Below, piece by piece: positions 44,890 through 56,709 of a stretch of 64,000 bases of DNA (the first letter of the stretch is position 1; each line of letters opens with the position of its first letter). This DNA is from Cystobasidiopsis lactophilus (lineage: Eukaryota > Basidiomycota > Agaricostilbomycetes > Agaricostilbales > Chionosphaeraceae), in NCBI GenBank assembly GCA_001599975.1, contig BCIO01000005.1, positions 434,001 through 498,000 on the forward strand. The letters run 5' to 3'. A model generated the notes under the pieces. It searched no databases. It was given only the letters and a program-made list of their open reading frames with translations, and was not told the origin of the DNA. The position numbers and the translations under genes were made by a program.

Positions 44890-45519
44890 GGCAGGCGTCT
44901 TTGCCTCGTGGCCTGAAATGGAATGGCGAAGGTCCCGACTCCCCTGACGGATGCTGGATTGCCACCTCAGAGACAGATCTGACGCGCGAGTACAAGTCGC
45001 TCTTGGTCTTCTGTGTCAAATCTAGTCAGTCCATTGTAGGAGAGCACGTCGGAGTAGCTCACCTGCACTCGCTATGATCTCTTGACGCGGCGGTGCCGGA
45101 ACAAGAGCAGCAACGGCTTTGCCAGAAAGGATGCCCGATCTCGTTTTGGCTTGTGGTTTGCACGCTGGGAAGAATTTAAAGCTCTTCAGACGCTCTGAAG
45201 TCTACTGCCAAAGCCCCAACGGAGGCTCGAAGCGACCACGATTTTGCCACCAAACCAGCGAAATGAAACGCGTCCGGTGGCCAATCTTCGTCTCTTTCCG
45301 CCAAGCGTCGACGTCTTCTGCTGTAAGGCCTCCTTTATCTTCATCTCAGAGCACACAAGTACTGATCGAGACCGCGCAGAGGCTTGTCAGAGACCTACCA
45401 GTCACCCCGACGCGGCGGCCGGCTTTCATTGCAAGCTGAGCTGGAAAGACTCTCGAGCAGGTCATCTGCCGCAACTTACGCACCCTCTGTCCTTCCGGAG
45501 TGCTTGCCGTTTCTTCAAA
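44890..45519. other. Divergent intergenic region, 630 bases
   Basis: Between the minus-strand and plus-strand F-box genes. Open frames crossing it (such as the one ending near 45439) do not continue into the real first exon at 45520. Presumed promoters. Confidence 0.5.
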
Positions 45520-46750
45520 ATGCCATCTCTGGGCGACCTGTGAGCTGTGTTTTCGCACTCATGTCAGCGCTTTCTGCCTTTGCTGAAACCCTGCGCGCAG
45601 TCCGTTCGAAGTGCAAACGAAGATCTTCTATCTCGCTCGCCAAGATATGGGCTCTGCCTTCGATCGCAATGCCTTTGATTGGCTCTTTCTCGGCAAAGCA
45701 ACTTTCCTGGCAGCTCGAGCCGCTCTTTTCACCAAAGTCAGTTTTGAGTTCAGCGACGCGGACTCGACGGCGAACAGTCATCACCAGATTGTTTCTTTCA
45801 CCAACACGGTCTCGACTTTCTACATGCGAGGCGTCAATCTGGCTGCCAGCTTGCGCAGTCTGGTCATTTGTGCCGTGCCCGCCCTGGAGAGCCGCAGGCA
45901 TTCAATCGCCCAACCCCTTACGGGAGCGGCTCTCGCTACTCTGCTGTCCATCGCGCCCTTCTGCGTGAACATTGTCGATTTTCTCTTTTATGGGCCCCTC
46001 GATTCAGTGTCTGGCCAAACGGCGTGGCTTCTTCTTCAAAAACTTCCACCTTCTCTTGTCTCCATCGACATCGCCAACTCCCTGCGCGAGAATCCTGTCG
46101 ATATCGAAGTTCATGGCTGGGCCGATTTCTTGGCAACAAGAAAGCGCCTTGAATATTTTCGATTTGTCGACGTCTGTTTCCGCAATCCGCCGGTGACTCA
46201 TGTGATATCAGCCGCAGCAAAACGGACCATCTACGCCGAGTGCTATGGCACGACGAAGTTAGCGTCCATGGCCCCTCTGAGCGATTACTCCATCGCAATC
46301 GAAGTTCGTATGAACCGCGCTCTGGAATTCTTCGAAGGTTACGACCGCATGGACGGAGTGGAGCAGCTGGTGCTGACTTTCGAAGAGTATGCCGAGGACT
46401 GGGCGCTGGGTCCATTTGGGTGGAGTGAAGCCGAGGGAGGACATTTGCTCCAGCGCTTCAGCGATTTGCGCACTCTTTCGATTGCCTGGTGTGATTTCAC
46501 TTCCTCCGCCACAGTCTGCGCTTTTGTCACTTCGTTGGCAGCCGGCCCTCTTCCGCCGCGGCTCGACGAGCTTGCCTTCGAGACCTTCAAGGGTGCCACT
46601 GTTTTGGCTTCAGGGCTCGCTGCTAACATCGGACTTCTGACGAGGATCAAAAAAATCAAGGTGCTGAATGCCGAAGACGGGGTTCTGTCGAAGAAGTTGG
46701 GGGAGGCGTTGAAGGTCTTGTTCTCAGCGGTGGACTTGACCATCGAGTAG
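45520..46750 (+). CDS. F-box-like protein, MPSLGDL family, member 1
   Basis: Exons 45520-45539 (20 bases) and 45601-46750; 389 residues. The short exon encodes MPSLGD plus two bases of Leu; splicing yields MPSLGDLPFEVQTKIFYLAR, a clear F-box. The rest is an alpha/beta LRR-like domain with repeated strands (LRSLVICAV, VEQLVLTFEE, LRTLSIAWCD, LDELAFETFKG) and a final KKLGEALKVLFSAVDLTIE. The same architecture and ending occur in the genes at 61716-62951 and 63487-64000, on the other strand, so they are paralogues. Without the short exon the longest frame starts inside the F-box. Confidence 0.78.
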
Positions 46751-46909
46751 CTCTTCGAGACAAGGCCTGCTCTGGGGCATTGTTCGATCTTGGAATAACT
46801 TTGAAAGCGCTGCAACCACCTAGGGGTTGAGGTGGGCTTCGCTTTTGCCTTGTTTAGCGCGTAAGGGGCTGAGACTGGCATGTGGATTGCAACTAGAGCT
46901 TAAGAAGTC

Positions 46910-47558
46910 TCAGTCAAACTTGTGCAGGTCCTTGAAGATCAGATGGCCCCAGGTCTTGCCAACCGCAGCCACCAGACGTCCACCTTCCGAAAGCTTGCCC
47001 AGCTTGACGGGCGCAAAACCGAGCTTCCCAGCGACATCAACGACCTCATTGGCTGCCTCTTCGTTGTCACTCGACAAGAAGACGACCCGTTTGCCACCGT
47101 GGATGGCGGGATCTTGGGCGAGGACTGATGCGCCTAGATGGTTCCAGCCCTTGACCACCTTTGCGCCGGTAAACGCCTGTTCAATGACCTAAAACAGAAG
47201 CTAATTAGCTCCAGTCTACACAGCGCTGAACAGCCTCCATACGTACCTGCGAAGAAACGAGTTGGCCGGATTCGAAACCATAGGCATTGGTCGCATCGAT
47301 GATGGTCTTGCCCTTCCAGCTTGGAAGAGCCTTCGCCACGTCGCTGTGGGCCTCGAACAGGACGGCCAAGAAGATGAAGTCGGCTTTGGCAGCTTCCGAC
47401 AGGGTTTTGGCAATGACTTTGGGGCCAATCGCGGCAGCAGCGGGCGCAAAGCTCTCCGGAGCCCGGGTGGTGGCGACGGCGACTTCGATGCCGTTCCGTG
47501 CGAACGCCTTGGCGAGCGCCTGGCCGATTTTGCCAAAGCCAATGATGGAGTAAGACAT
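46910..47558 (-). CDS. NADP-binding oxidoreductase (F420-dependent reductase-like)
   Basis: Exons 47247-47558 and 46910-47188; 196 residues. The N-terminus is a Rossmann fold: SIIGFGKIGQALAKAFARNG, followed by VAVATTR, FIFLAVLFEAHSDVA and KTIIDATNAYG. After the join come VIEQAFTGAKVVKGWNHLGA and KRVVFLSSDNEEAANEVV. This layout matches NADPH-dependent F420 reductase-like proteins, widespread in fungi although fungi lack F420. Probably a small NADP(H)-dependent reductase; substrate unknown. Convergent with the F-box gene at 45520. Confidence 0.85.
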
Positions 47559-48123
47559 TGTTGGTGCGCTGTCTAGTTGATCTCAGAAGGCGATTTTGCT
47601 CAACCTTTTGAAGGATCTTACAGCGGATATGTGGTGCGGAAGAATAGACGAGTGAGGAGGTGTGGATGGAGGAGAAGAGGATAGGTAGTCTTTTATAGAT
47701 CGACTCAGCACTGATAGGTAATCAGCATTATCAGTCAGCTCATTTCACGTGCAAGATGATGACTTTTCAACCTCGGCCACTCGGCGATCGAGCTCTGGTC
47801 CTATCATTCACTACATAGTATTCTGAGAAGGCATTGACGCCGGTCAGAGCTAAAGGGAAGATTAGCATGGGTACGAGAGGGTGTTTTCTTCTTTTTGCCA
47901 CCGCCGCGCTTGCCTCTCACTTTCCTCAGACGAAAGCTACAGGCCGGCTACCTCGAAGGACCAGTGATGTTCATGGGCCAGACTGCATCGCCTTTAGAGT
48001 AATGGAATAAAGCAAGGAGTCGGGGGGCGGGGGGTGCCACCACCGCCGTAATGAACTGAAGCCTGGTCCGCTCCTGTGTGAAATGCAAGGGTATTTATGA
48101 ATGGGTGAGCAAAGCCAACAAAG
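47559..48123. other. Intergenic region, 565 bases
   Basis: Contains the oxidoreductase promoter and a G-rich run near 48022-48034. No gene seen. Confidence 0.5.
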
Positions 48124-48926
48124 TTACAAGTGTGGAGTGGATCGAAGAAGGTGAAGCCAGAGTGTAAGGTGGAGTAGAGCGCGAGAGGGGGTGGAAGAGC
48201 GTCTTGATCTGAGCAGCAACAAGACAAACGGGTCAGCTCCTATAACATGGAACACACAAACAGAACGAACTTGGTTATGACCGTGGATGAAGCTAGGGCC
48301 AGAATGGTCAGCGGAGTGGGACGTGCTCTGGTGGTTGTCCGCGATGAGCTCTCTTGAAAATGTAAAGGCAAGCGGGCAGTGACATACGTCGAGACGGTCG
48401 CTCTCCTTTGGCCTCTTCGTCCTCTCCCAGATAGTAGCGCTCCAGCCTGTCGCCGAGCTCCTTGACGTTCACGACATCGGTCTTCACGTTGGCGACATCG
48501 GTTTTCAGGTTGTCCAAAGCAACGTCGATGCCTTTCAGTTCCTCCAAGATGACGTCCTCGTCCGAGAACAGTCTATTCTCCAGTCCGACCAGCCTAGTCT
48601 CCACGGCGTCGAACCCGATTTTGGTAAGGCCGGCGTCAACGTTGATCCTCTCCAACAGCTCCTCCTTGGCCTGGCCCACGTGGTCCAGCATCTCGGTATG
48701 GTTGTCTTCGAGGCGCTTGGCCAGGTTGTGAATGGCTGCGAGCTGAAAGCTAAGTCATGGCCAGCTCGTGCGCCAGAGAAACCCGCACCGGCGAGAACGG
48801 GGTCGTCAGGCGTCGGAGGCCTGGGAGGGCCTGGATGACCTGGATAAGTGGCTGAGCAAGGCTGGCACAGTGTCACGCAGCCAAGAGCTCACCATTGCGG
48901 CGGGCCACAGCTCGAGCGCTCGACAT
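48124..48926 (-). CDS. Coiled-coil protein of unknown function
   Basis: Exons in transcription order: 48893-48926, 48799-48839, 48388-48742, about 48271-48352 and a last exon near 48124-48206. The first three join cleanly: MSSARAVARRNGHPGPPRPP, then a long coiled coil (AAIHNLAKRLEDNHTEMLDH, LEELKGIDVALDNLKTDVAN, VKELGDRLERYYLG). The heptad tail, with repeated LKTDVANV/VKTDVVNV, indicates oligomerisation. The last two splices are less sure (a 35-base intron, then donor GTTCGT), so the C-terminus may differ. I do not recognise a family. Confidence 0.5.
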
Positions 48927-49305
48927 TTTGGAATAGAGTGACACCGTTCGAGGTCAAGACAGGACGAACGCTCTCGGAGGCCGCTGGCCATCGAAGCTCC
49001 CAGCCTGTGGGCTGGCTCATTTGGGTCTCAAGGGCTATAGAAGATCTAAGATTACAGGGTACACAGTACAATGCGGAACCTAAGCGAGCTAGTCACTCAA
49101 ATGGGTCAGAACCGGTCCGCTGGCAACGAGGTGCGGGTCTTGAGGCTCCACTTGAGGGGCGCGACTCTGAAAACCAGAATCAACATCATGAGATCACAAA
49201 GAGATCTGAAAAGAGACGCCAGGCTCACTGTGAGGGATCGATGGGTTGGATCACCAGTTCCGCCTCCGGCCTGTCACGAACGAAATCGCAATGAGATATT
49301 GAAAG

Positions 49306-50439
49306 TCACGAGCGGAGTGACATAGCCCACCCAAGTTCTTGGAGCCAGATCTGGCGCAGCAGGCTGTCCTTCTCGTCCCTGAGCTTGGCCTCCTTCTGGG
49401 CGAGCAAGTCGTACTCGACCAGCATGGCCTCGTGCTCGGTCATCTGGTAGGATTGTTGGGCGAGCTTGTTGATGTACCGCAAGAAGTCCACCGAGTGCTC
49501 CGGGTGGGCTTGGGCCAGAGCGAGCAGCTCGGGCGAGTCCTCCTCCGCCACCGCCGCCGACTCGTCGACGGTGAAGCCCGACTCCGAAGCCGGCGCGTCG
49601 TCCAGCATGACCGCGTCCTCGTCCTCGTCGTCCTTCGCCGCCCGCTTGCCAGAAGGCTCGCCGTCGAGCGATTCCGCGTCGGCCGCCTTGCGCTTTCGGC
49701 TGCTCGCCGCCGTCCCTGTGCTTGGCTTGGTGCGGGCGGTGGGCAGGACTTCGGAGTGCACGGTGCGCATGTGCTTTTGTAAAGCGTCTTGGCGGGTAAA
49801 CATCTTGTCGCATTCTGCATGGGAACACCGAAGTCTTAGAGAAAGCTCTCGCGAAGGTGTGAAGGGCGGACTTGCCTGGCTTGATGCAGATGTAAGGCTT
49901 TTCACCTGTTCGCTTCTGCTAAGACAAAAGTCGCCAGGACTGTGGCAGAGGAGCACAACGAACCGGAGTGGGACTTCATATGCGTCAAGAGGGCAAACTT
50001 GGACGTCTGCAGCTTGCCTTTGAACTTGCACGCGTTCCACTCGCAGGCCAGCCGGTTCTTGGGGCACTCCTCGATGTGGTCTGTCAAAAAGAGCAGCCAG
50101 AGTCAGCCGAGCCCAAGGAAGAGCCGAGGCAGGGGGAGCGGACTGACCTTTGGTGATGTGCTCGACGAGCGGCTCGACTTCCCAGAACGAGTTGGAGCAG
50201 CCCAGCCACTCGCAGGGGATCAGCGGTATCTCCTCCACCTCGATCTTGCCGTCTGGCAGCAGCTCAAGGTCGCCGTCCGACTCGTCCTCGGCCCCGTCGC
50301 CTTCCTCCCGCTTGGCCTGCCGCATCACCTCCACGCCTGCGCTGCCGCTGCTGCTGGCCTGGGCTGTGGCGGCCGCTAGTGGACTGGACTGCCGCTTTAG
50401 CTTGACCTTGAGCTTGACGCCGGGAACAGCTGAATCCAT
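49306..50439 (-). CDS. C2H2 zinc-finger protein
   Basis: Exons in transcription order: 50148-50439, 49964-50080, 49876-49905 and 49306-49814; 315 residues. Fingers: CEWLGCSNSFWEVEPLVEHI (first), CPKNRLACEWNACKFKGKL region with THMKSHSG, and the finger split over exons 3 and 4, GEKPYICIKP then ECDKMFTRQDALQKHMRTVH. The 30-base exon 3 carries exactly the GEKPY linker. The intron after it has a GC donor (GCAAGT), the only one I see in the window. The C-terminal half has an NLS (SRKRKA), an acidic stretch and a long helix (LVEYDLLAQKEAKLRDEKDS), probably a coiled coil. Likely a DNA-binding regulator; target unknown. Confidence 0.78.
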   Translation of the reverse strand: MDSAVPGVKLKVKLKRQSSPLAAATAQASSSGSAGVEVMRQAKREEGDGAEDESDGDLELLPDGKIEVEEIPLIPCEWLGCSNSFWEVEPLVEHITKGQSAPPASALPWARLTLAALFDRPHRGVPQEPAGLRVERVQVQRQAADVQVCPLDAYEVPLRFVVLLCHSPGDFCLSRSEQVKSLTSASSQASPPFTPSRELSLRLRCSHAECDKMFTRQDALQKHMRTVHSEVLPTARTKPSTGTAASSRKRKAADAESLDGEPSGKRAAKDDEDEDAVMLDDAPASESGFTVDESAAVAEEDSPELLALAQAHPEHSVDFLRYINKLAQQSYQMTEHEAMLVEYDLLAQKEAKLRDEKDSLLRQIWLQELGWAMSLRS

Positions 50440-50968
50440 TTGGGCGGACGAGGTGCAAGCCAAAACTCGCAGGGAGCAAAAGCGCGCCAAAAGGGGCGAG
50501 AACATGATGGTAGCGAATGCAAGTACAAGTGCCAAGGAGGGCTCTCTTAAGCTCCCTTTAGTCTCGTAGTACATTCCCCAAGCAGAAACGGGCGGGAGAA
50601 CAGCCATACGGCGGGAGGAGCATCAGCAAGGGCTTCGCTCCCCCGACCTTTGAGTGGGTGCTGCTGGACTTTCTGGCGCAAAACACAGCCCCTTGATTGC
50701 TTGGACACGGAAGAGTCTGATGGGGTGCTGTGGGAGGCTCATCTCAGATCAGAGAAAAGACATTGATGGGGTGCTAGCAACGCACCATTTAGGCCAGCAG
50801 CGAAGGCGAGACGAGGGAACAACGAGCAGCGGCAGTAGCGGTGGCGTCAGAACCGCTCAGGGCCGGGCCAGCTCGGTTCGTCGAGACACCTTCTGCCTTC
50901 TGAAAAGGAACAGATCGGTGTGGTTCATCCAGTCACTGTTCACTCAGTCAGCGAAAATTGTTTCCGGA
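50440..50968. other. Intergenic region, 529 bases
   Basis: Between the zinc-finger gene start and the eRF1 stop. The zinc-finger ORF extends upstream to 50607 without a convincing start before 50439. No other gene seen. Confidence 0.5.
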
Positions 50969-52876
50969 TCAAGGGCGACGAGGACCAACATCAGAGTCGC
51001 TGTCGGACATGAATTCCTGTAGGAATTGCGGTCGTCAATACTGCACGTAATGCTGCAATGACGCAAAGCAAAATCTCACATCTTCGTCGTCGACGTCCAA
51101 GGCGTCGGCGATTTGCGCAAAGTCGACCTTGTATCTGAGCGTCACGAACCCGGCCTTAGAAGACCTCGTCAAGGGTGAAGGACAGCAACGCACCGCAAGA
51201 TGCCGCCGATGCCGCCAAAGCCTCGGACGAACTGGGAGCCCTCGGCCGACTTGTTGGACACGAACTCGAGGGTGGCGCCGAACTCCTTGTAGTTCTCGGT
51301 GAGCCACTCGAGCAGGCTCATGGGCTCTTTAGCCTGCTCCATCTCCAGGCCGGTCCCCTTGTCAAGAAACTTGGCCTGGTCCTTCTCGCTGAGGGCGGCG
51401 ATGCCGGCCAGCGCCTTGCCGTCCTCGCCCCTCGTCGCGTTCGAGGCGGTCGGCGGCGGGGCAGAGGTGTGGATGACGATCTCGGCGTTGTTGGAGTCGC
51501 GCAGCACGCGCCGGGTGATCTCCAAGTCCTCCCAGACGATCAGCGTCTCGACGGCGCCCATCTCCAGGCCGCGCAGGGTGTCCTCCACGCCGAAGCAGTA
51601 CCGGCCAGTGTCCAGCGAGATCTCGTCAAAGTACTTCTGGATGAGCTTCTTCTCTTGGACGAACTTGACGTTGCTCAGGGCGTCGCCGGCCAGCTCGATG
51701 GCCTGTGGATTGAAGAGTGCATTGAAGCTGCTGTTGAAACAGCTAAGGAAGGTAAGAACCCACCTGGTTGAAACCATTCTCGCCGCCGTAGGAGATGTCG
51801 ACAATCTTGATGATCTTTGCCGCCAAGCGCTGGTCGAGCATGTCGGACTGGGAGAGCTCCGTCTTGAAGTCGGCGGAGCCCGCCATGACGATGCCGGCCA
51901 CATTCACCTTGTCGTCGGTGATGAAGTGCTGCACGGCGTACTCGGCCACCTTGCGGACGTAGTTGTGGCGCTTCTCCTCGCGCAAACGGGCGAAACGCAG
52001 AGCGGACTGACCACCACGGCCGTGCTTCTTGGGCAGGTCCACCGTGAACTGTGCATTTCGACCAGCCACCAGTCAAAGAGTGTAAATTGGCGAAGCATAG
52101 GAAGCAAGCGCACCTTGTGGATGACCTCGCGGGTGTTGCCTGCGACGGTGCCAAACAAGGTGCCGTTGCCGTCCATGATGACGAACCCAAACTTGGAGTC
52201 GCTCTCGAGCAGGTCGGCCAAGGGCTCGGTGTGGAACTTGTTGTCGCACAGGTAGAGGGACGTGTTGATGGGCCGCCACGGCTCAATGTCGACGTTAACC
52301 TTCTTCTCCTTGCCCTCGTCGGTGAGCACGGTGCCGCAAAAAATGAGCAGGCCGTTGTCCGGCACCCTGGAGTAGAGCTTGAGGCGCTGCTGGGTGGAGG
52401 TGATGGCGGACAAGACGGAGAGCCGGTTCACGCGAGACTTGATGTTGGACGCTGTGTGATGGCATCAGTGCCGTAACCTGGCGCCTCCAATCTGGGCTGG
52501 GCGACTCACCAGTGCCGTATTCTTGGGTCAACATGTTCTGCGCCTGGGAGATTTGCGATCTGCGCGCCCAAAAGCAGAGCCAATGAGCGAAAGCCAGGCG
52601 AGCCAGCGAAAATTCAGATGGGCACGCACCTTGGGGGGATGATGAGCGAGATCATGCTCGTGCCAGCGCCTCTGGCCCTCTGAAGACCCTCAACTGCGAA
52701 TGGAACTCAGATTGAGCCAAGCTGGACAGAGTTTGAAGGCAGCGAGAGGGGCAAAAACACAGCTTCAGGAGCTGAGCTGGGTCTTGCACGCCTCTCGCCC
52801 GCCCGGCTTGGGGACACGCACTCAGCTTCTTGGTCTTCCAAATGTGAACTTGCTGCTCGTTCGTATCGAGATTCAT
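50969..52876 (-). CDS. SUP45: Eukaryotic peptide chain release factor eRF1
   Basis: Exons in transcription order: 52822-52876, 52630-52693, 52510-52559, 52114-52451, 51764-52048, 51194-51702, 51080-51134 and 50969-51016; 467 residues. Domain 1 has the stop-codon reading loop [19 protein letters not shown] (NIKS near residue 60) and [10 protein letters not shown] (YxCxxxF). Domain 2 has the peptidyl-hydrolysis GGQ in [19 protein letters not shown], near residue 182. Domain 3 carries [20 protein letters not shown] and ends in an acidic tail that binds eRF3. It recognises all three stop codons. The first intron (about 128 bases) is unusually long for this window. All joins agree in phase. Confidence 0.95.
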
Positions 52877-53151
52877 GGCGGGCAAAATCGACAGGGACGA
52901 GGGATGCAGACAGGGTCCAACAAATTCGGGCGCGGAGTGAGCTCAGAGTGGCCGCGAGTCAGCTGTGGGTCCCGAACCGACTCCCGCTCGTCCAACACGA
53001 ACCTTTCGAGCTTGTTGGGAGTCATTTGTGTGCGCTACATACAGAAGGAACGCGAGTTCCGTCCGTCAGGATCGACTCAACTCGGAGAATGCCCATCCCG
53101 GCTGGTGGCAAAAAAAGTTCAAAGCCAGGTAGAGGATCTGCAGCTATTGAG

Positions 53152-54514
53152 TTACAGATGCTCCTCGTGGAACACTCTTGACAGCGTCGAGTATGACCCC
53201 GTTACTTCGCCGACGATCTTGAAGTCCAACCCAGGCCTCCGCCGAAGCCTTGCCAGCGCGTCCGCGCATTGGTCCGACACCGTCACAGCCCTTTTGAAGC
53301 CCAGAGTGATATGCCTGACATGCTCGAAATGGTTCGCGTCCAGCGCCTGCGACAGCGCTCTTAGAACCGTGTCTTCGTGCTCCCAAGGCCAGAGATAGAG
53401 GTGGGTAAGGAATGGCATGGCACCACTGATGAGTGGAACTAGTTCTGAGGCTGATTGAGCTGAGACAAGAGGGAGACCTTGCAAAGTTAGGCTGTGGACA
53501 AAACGAAAGTGTCGATCCATTAGATTTGGACCTGGACCTCATCACTCAGCCCTTATCCATATCGTTGACACTAGGAACTTACCCATTTCGCGGTACCATA
53601 GATATATATCGTCGAAGTCGACGAGGTCGTCGGAAATCAATTCGAGAGAGTCAATCCCTCGGGTGCATTCGCCAGCGTTTACGGGCAGGTCTAGATTGTC
53701 GAACCAAGGCACCGCAATTGTGAACGATCGTGCTATGGGAGAAAGCTGAGCTATGGCGTGTTCCTGGCCACCGGACAAGATGGCAGAGGGAAAGCAGAAG
53801 TCCAGACGACGTTGTCCAGATGGGAGCGGGGCCTCCTGCAATCGGCTGTTGAAGTCGAAACCGGAAAGTTCCAGCTGCTGCAGGCGGGTGTGTTTGTCGA
53901 TGAGAGGCCAGAAAACTTGACATGACGGGATTGACTTCGACGCCAAGCTTTCGGTGTTGTGAACAAGAGCGATCGTTTGAATAGTCGAAGGCAGGCGCTC
54001 CAACAAGCAGATGAAGCCACTCCACAGGGACACTGGCCTGAAGTCGCATCGGAATCTGAAGTGGGCGAGCGCCGTGCAAACCGGCAGCGTGGCGAGCATC
54101 GTGTTGAGATGAAAGTAAGCCGCAAGTTCGCTTGCCAAAGGCGTCCCGTCTGGCTCGAGGTTCTCGTCCAGACCAATCATGTCTCCCTCCGCTTCAACCT
54201 CGATGCGACGCACTTTTCCTCCAAGGATGGTGTTCCGCAGCAACTGATTAACAAAGTCTTGCGGCTCGGAAAACTTCGCGACGAATGGTTTTTTGTAGCA
54301 GTTCAAGCGAACCACCTGGAACAGCGCAGTTTTGGCAACAGGGTGGATAGCCTTGCAGACGCGCAGGAGACCAGCTGAGGTGTTGCCAGAGTCCGCTTGT
54401 TCATTCACGAGCCGAAAGATGTCAAGTAGGACGTCGTCCGGCCTGTGACACGTCTTCAAAGGAAGCCACAGATGCAGACCAGCCGAAAACAAACAGATCA
54501 ACCAGCCTAGCCAT
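53152..54514 (-). CDS. F-box-like protein, LVDLPDD family, member A
   Basis: Exons in transcription order: 54495-54514 (20 bases), 53583-54442 and 53152-53531; 419 residues. The 20-base exon plus the next gives MARLVDLPDDVLLDIFRLVN, a clear F-box. Then RVCKAIHPVAKTALFQVVRL and LRR-like strands: GKVRRIEVEAE, LAHFRFRCDF, LQQLELSGFDF, GIDSLELISD. The last exon holds a SELVPLISGAMPFLTHLYLW module and ends GLDFKIVGEV. Genes at 54915 and 56710 have the same three-exon layout and phases (2, then 1), so these are tandem paralogues. Probable SCF substrate adaptor. Confidence 0.8.
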
Positions 54515-54870
54515 GATGAAGCACAGAAGGAAGGCCCAAGCGATGCTTCTCAGTGTCGCTGTAATTGCTGGTTCTGCGTGTCAGCTCCAAGTTTGCCGGG
54601 CAAAGGGGCTAAGAACTGACGACAGTGCACCTGGCGGACTTGAGTGTCCAAACAAACAGCGAGAAGGTCCAAAGGCAGAAAAGTCGGTCGACGGCAAAAG
54701 ACTGACAAGAAGTTTGGGCAGTCTCAAGCTGCACTGCATTGGTGGCGCGAACCTGTGGGCATTGACCCGCCAGTCCTATAAACCTTCTGTAGAGTCATTT
54801 GTGGGCGCTAAATACAGTGGAAACGCGGAACCAGTCGCTGGAGAGGAACTCGACCCGAAGGAGGCCATGG
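54515..54870 (-). repeat. Upstream region duplicated between F-box members A and B
   Basis: The 350 bases before gene A resemble 56270-56600 before gene B: shared blocks include CACAGAAGGAAGGCCCAA, GACAGTGCACCTG/CACAGTGCACCTG and GACCTGTGGGCATTG-like stretches. Promoters were copied with the genes. The remaining bases to 54914 hold no gene. Confidence 0.7.
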
Positions 54871-54914
54871 CAAGCCGCAAAACCTCCAGACCAAACCCAG
54901 TGGAAGGTCTGTAG

Positions 54915-56269
54915 CTATTGCGGCACCGAGAACATAGCAGAAAGCCTTGAAAGCCGCGCTTGAGTTTCTCCGACAAGCTGGAAGTCCAGTCCGGGCCTGC
55001 TCCAAAGCTTGGCCATCTCGTCCGCCACCCTCTCCGTCAATGCCATGGCCCCTGGGTAGTCCAACGTGATTTTCTTGATTCGCTTGAAGAGACCGTTATC
55101 CAACGCTTCCGTGACGGCACCCAGAAGGTTTTCGATATAGCGGGTCTCGCTGGCCGGCGCGAGATGCAAGATGGCAAGGTGCGGCATGGCCTCATTGAGC
55201 CTTGGCAAAAGTAAATCTGCAGATCGTCGAGCAGGGAGCACTAAGCCTTCCAGCGAGAGCTGGGGAACAGGCGCAAAGTGTTGATGCAGCATTTGAAAGC
55301 CTGCTCTCCGTGATGTCAGCTTAAACGCTCCTCCGGCAGCGAAAAGTCACACACCATGCTCCACAAGCCAATCCCATATTTCTTTGGACGGGAAACTGGG
55401 GTTATTAAGAACAATCGTGACCGCTTCGATCCCCGTGGCGTGTTTCCCAATCGCAGGCCCCTCTAGTTGGGCGTTCCACGGTAACGATAGGGTGAACGAT
55501 CGGACGATGGGCGAGAACTTGGCGATGGCTTCGTCCACTTCACAGTAACGATCACTCGAGATACAGACGGCCAGGCGATTTCCTCCGTACGACGGGAATG
55601 GATCATCGTCATCCTGCTGCGGGAAGTTGAAGCCCGACAGCTCAAGTCGCTTCAGGCGTCGGTGTTTATCGATAAATGGCCAGAAGTCATGGCATGATGG
55701 AATGATGAGGGGCTCGAGGCTGAAGTTGTGCTGGTGGAGACCGATTGCTTCAAGACTGGAGGGGAGGCAGACGAGCAAGTCGAGAAAGCTGTCCCACAGT
55801 GATTCTGCTGTAAAGTCGCAATGGAACTGGAATTGCGTGATCGCCGTACAGAGGGGTATAGCAGCGAGCAGGGTGTTGAGGAGGAAATAGGCTGCCACGT
55901 CGTCACGGGGGCCATCATAACTTGGTGCGCCATTATCTGCCGAATGCGCGTTGACTTGGACCTGATGCACCTTCCCTCCGAGTGTACCGTCCCGCAGCAA
56001 TTGGATGAGAAACTGTTGCGGCTCGAAAAGATGGGCGATGTCCCGCTCTTCGCAGCTCAGCCGAGCTATATGAAACAGGGCATACTTGGCGACGATGTGG
56101 GTGGATTTGCAAAGGCGAAGAAGACCAGCAGACGTCCTGCCAGATTCTTCCATTTCATTGACGAACTGGAAGATGGCCAATATGACATCGTCCGGCCTAT
56201 GACGCGTCTTAAATGGAAGCCACAGACCCAGAGCAGGTGAAAAACAAACAGATCAATCAGTCTGGTCAT
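54915..56269 (-). CDS. F-box-like protein, LVDLPDD family, member B
   Basis: Exons in transcription order: 56250-56269 (20 bases), 55355-56196 and 54915-55300; 415 residues. Starts MTRLIDLPDDVILAIFQFVN. It shares LLRLCKSTHIVAKYALFHIA, CTAITQFQFHCDF, DFWPFIDKHRRLKRLELSGF and IVRSFTLSLPW with member A, and the last exon RLNEAMPHLAILHLA through RPGLDFQLVGET. Same intron positions and phases as A and C. Probable SCF adaptor; substrate unknown. Confidence 0.8.
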
Positions 56270-56709
56270 GATGAGGCACAGAAGGAAGGCCCAAAGCGAC
56301 GCCTCTCAGAAGAGTCGCGTCAAATTGCTGGCTGTGCGTGTAAGCTCCAAGTCTGCCGGGCAGAGGGGATGAGAACTGACCACAGTGCACCTGTCGGTCT
56401 TGTAACAAACAGCGAAAAGGTCCAAAAAGAGAAAAGTTGGTTGACGGCAAAAGACAGCAAAGTGTGGCGACCTCTCACTCAAGCTGCCTGCGGTGGTGGC
56501 GCAGACCTGTGGGCATTGGCGCACCAACCTCGGCTCCTGTAGAGGCTTTGAGCCGACAGAAAGTACAATGCCCGATTTGGTGCGGGACAGTCATCTGCCA
56601 AAATTTGCCACCGCTACCCCGAACTACAATACTTGGGGCCAGGGGCAATGAATCTCCGATTCTCCTCCTCGAGGCCTCCTTTCCCTACATTGAAAGCAAT
56701 GGTTTGCGT
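56270..56709 (-). repeat. Upstream region of member B, related to 54515-54870
   Basis: The first 330 bases are a diverged copy of the member A upstream region. The part next to 56709 is the 3' flank of member C. No additional gene seen. Confidence 0.65.

Noticed and set aside
48001-48060. G-rich run as a telomere or quadruplex-type origin
   Set aside because: Single short G-rich stretch without repeat periodicity.
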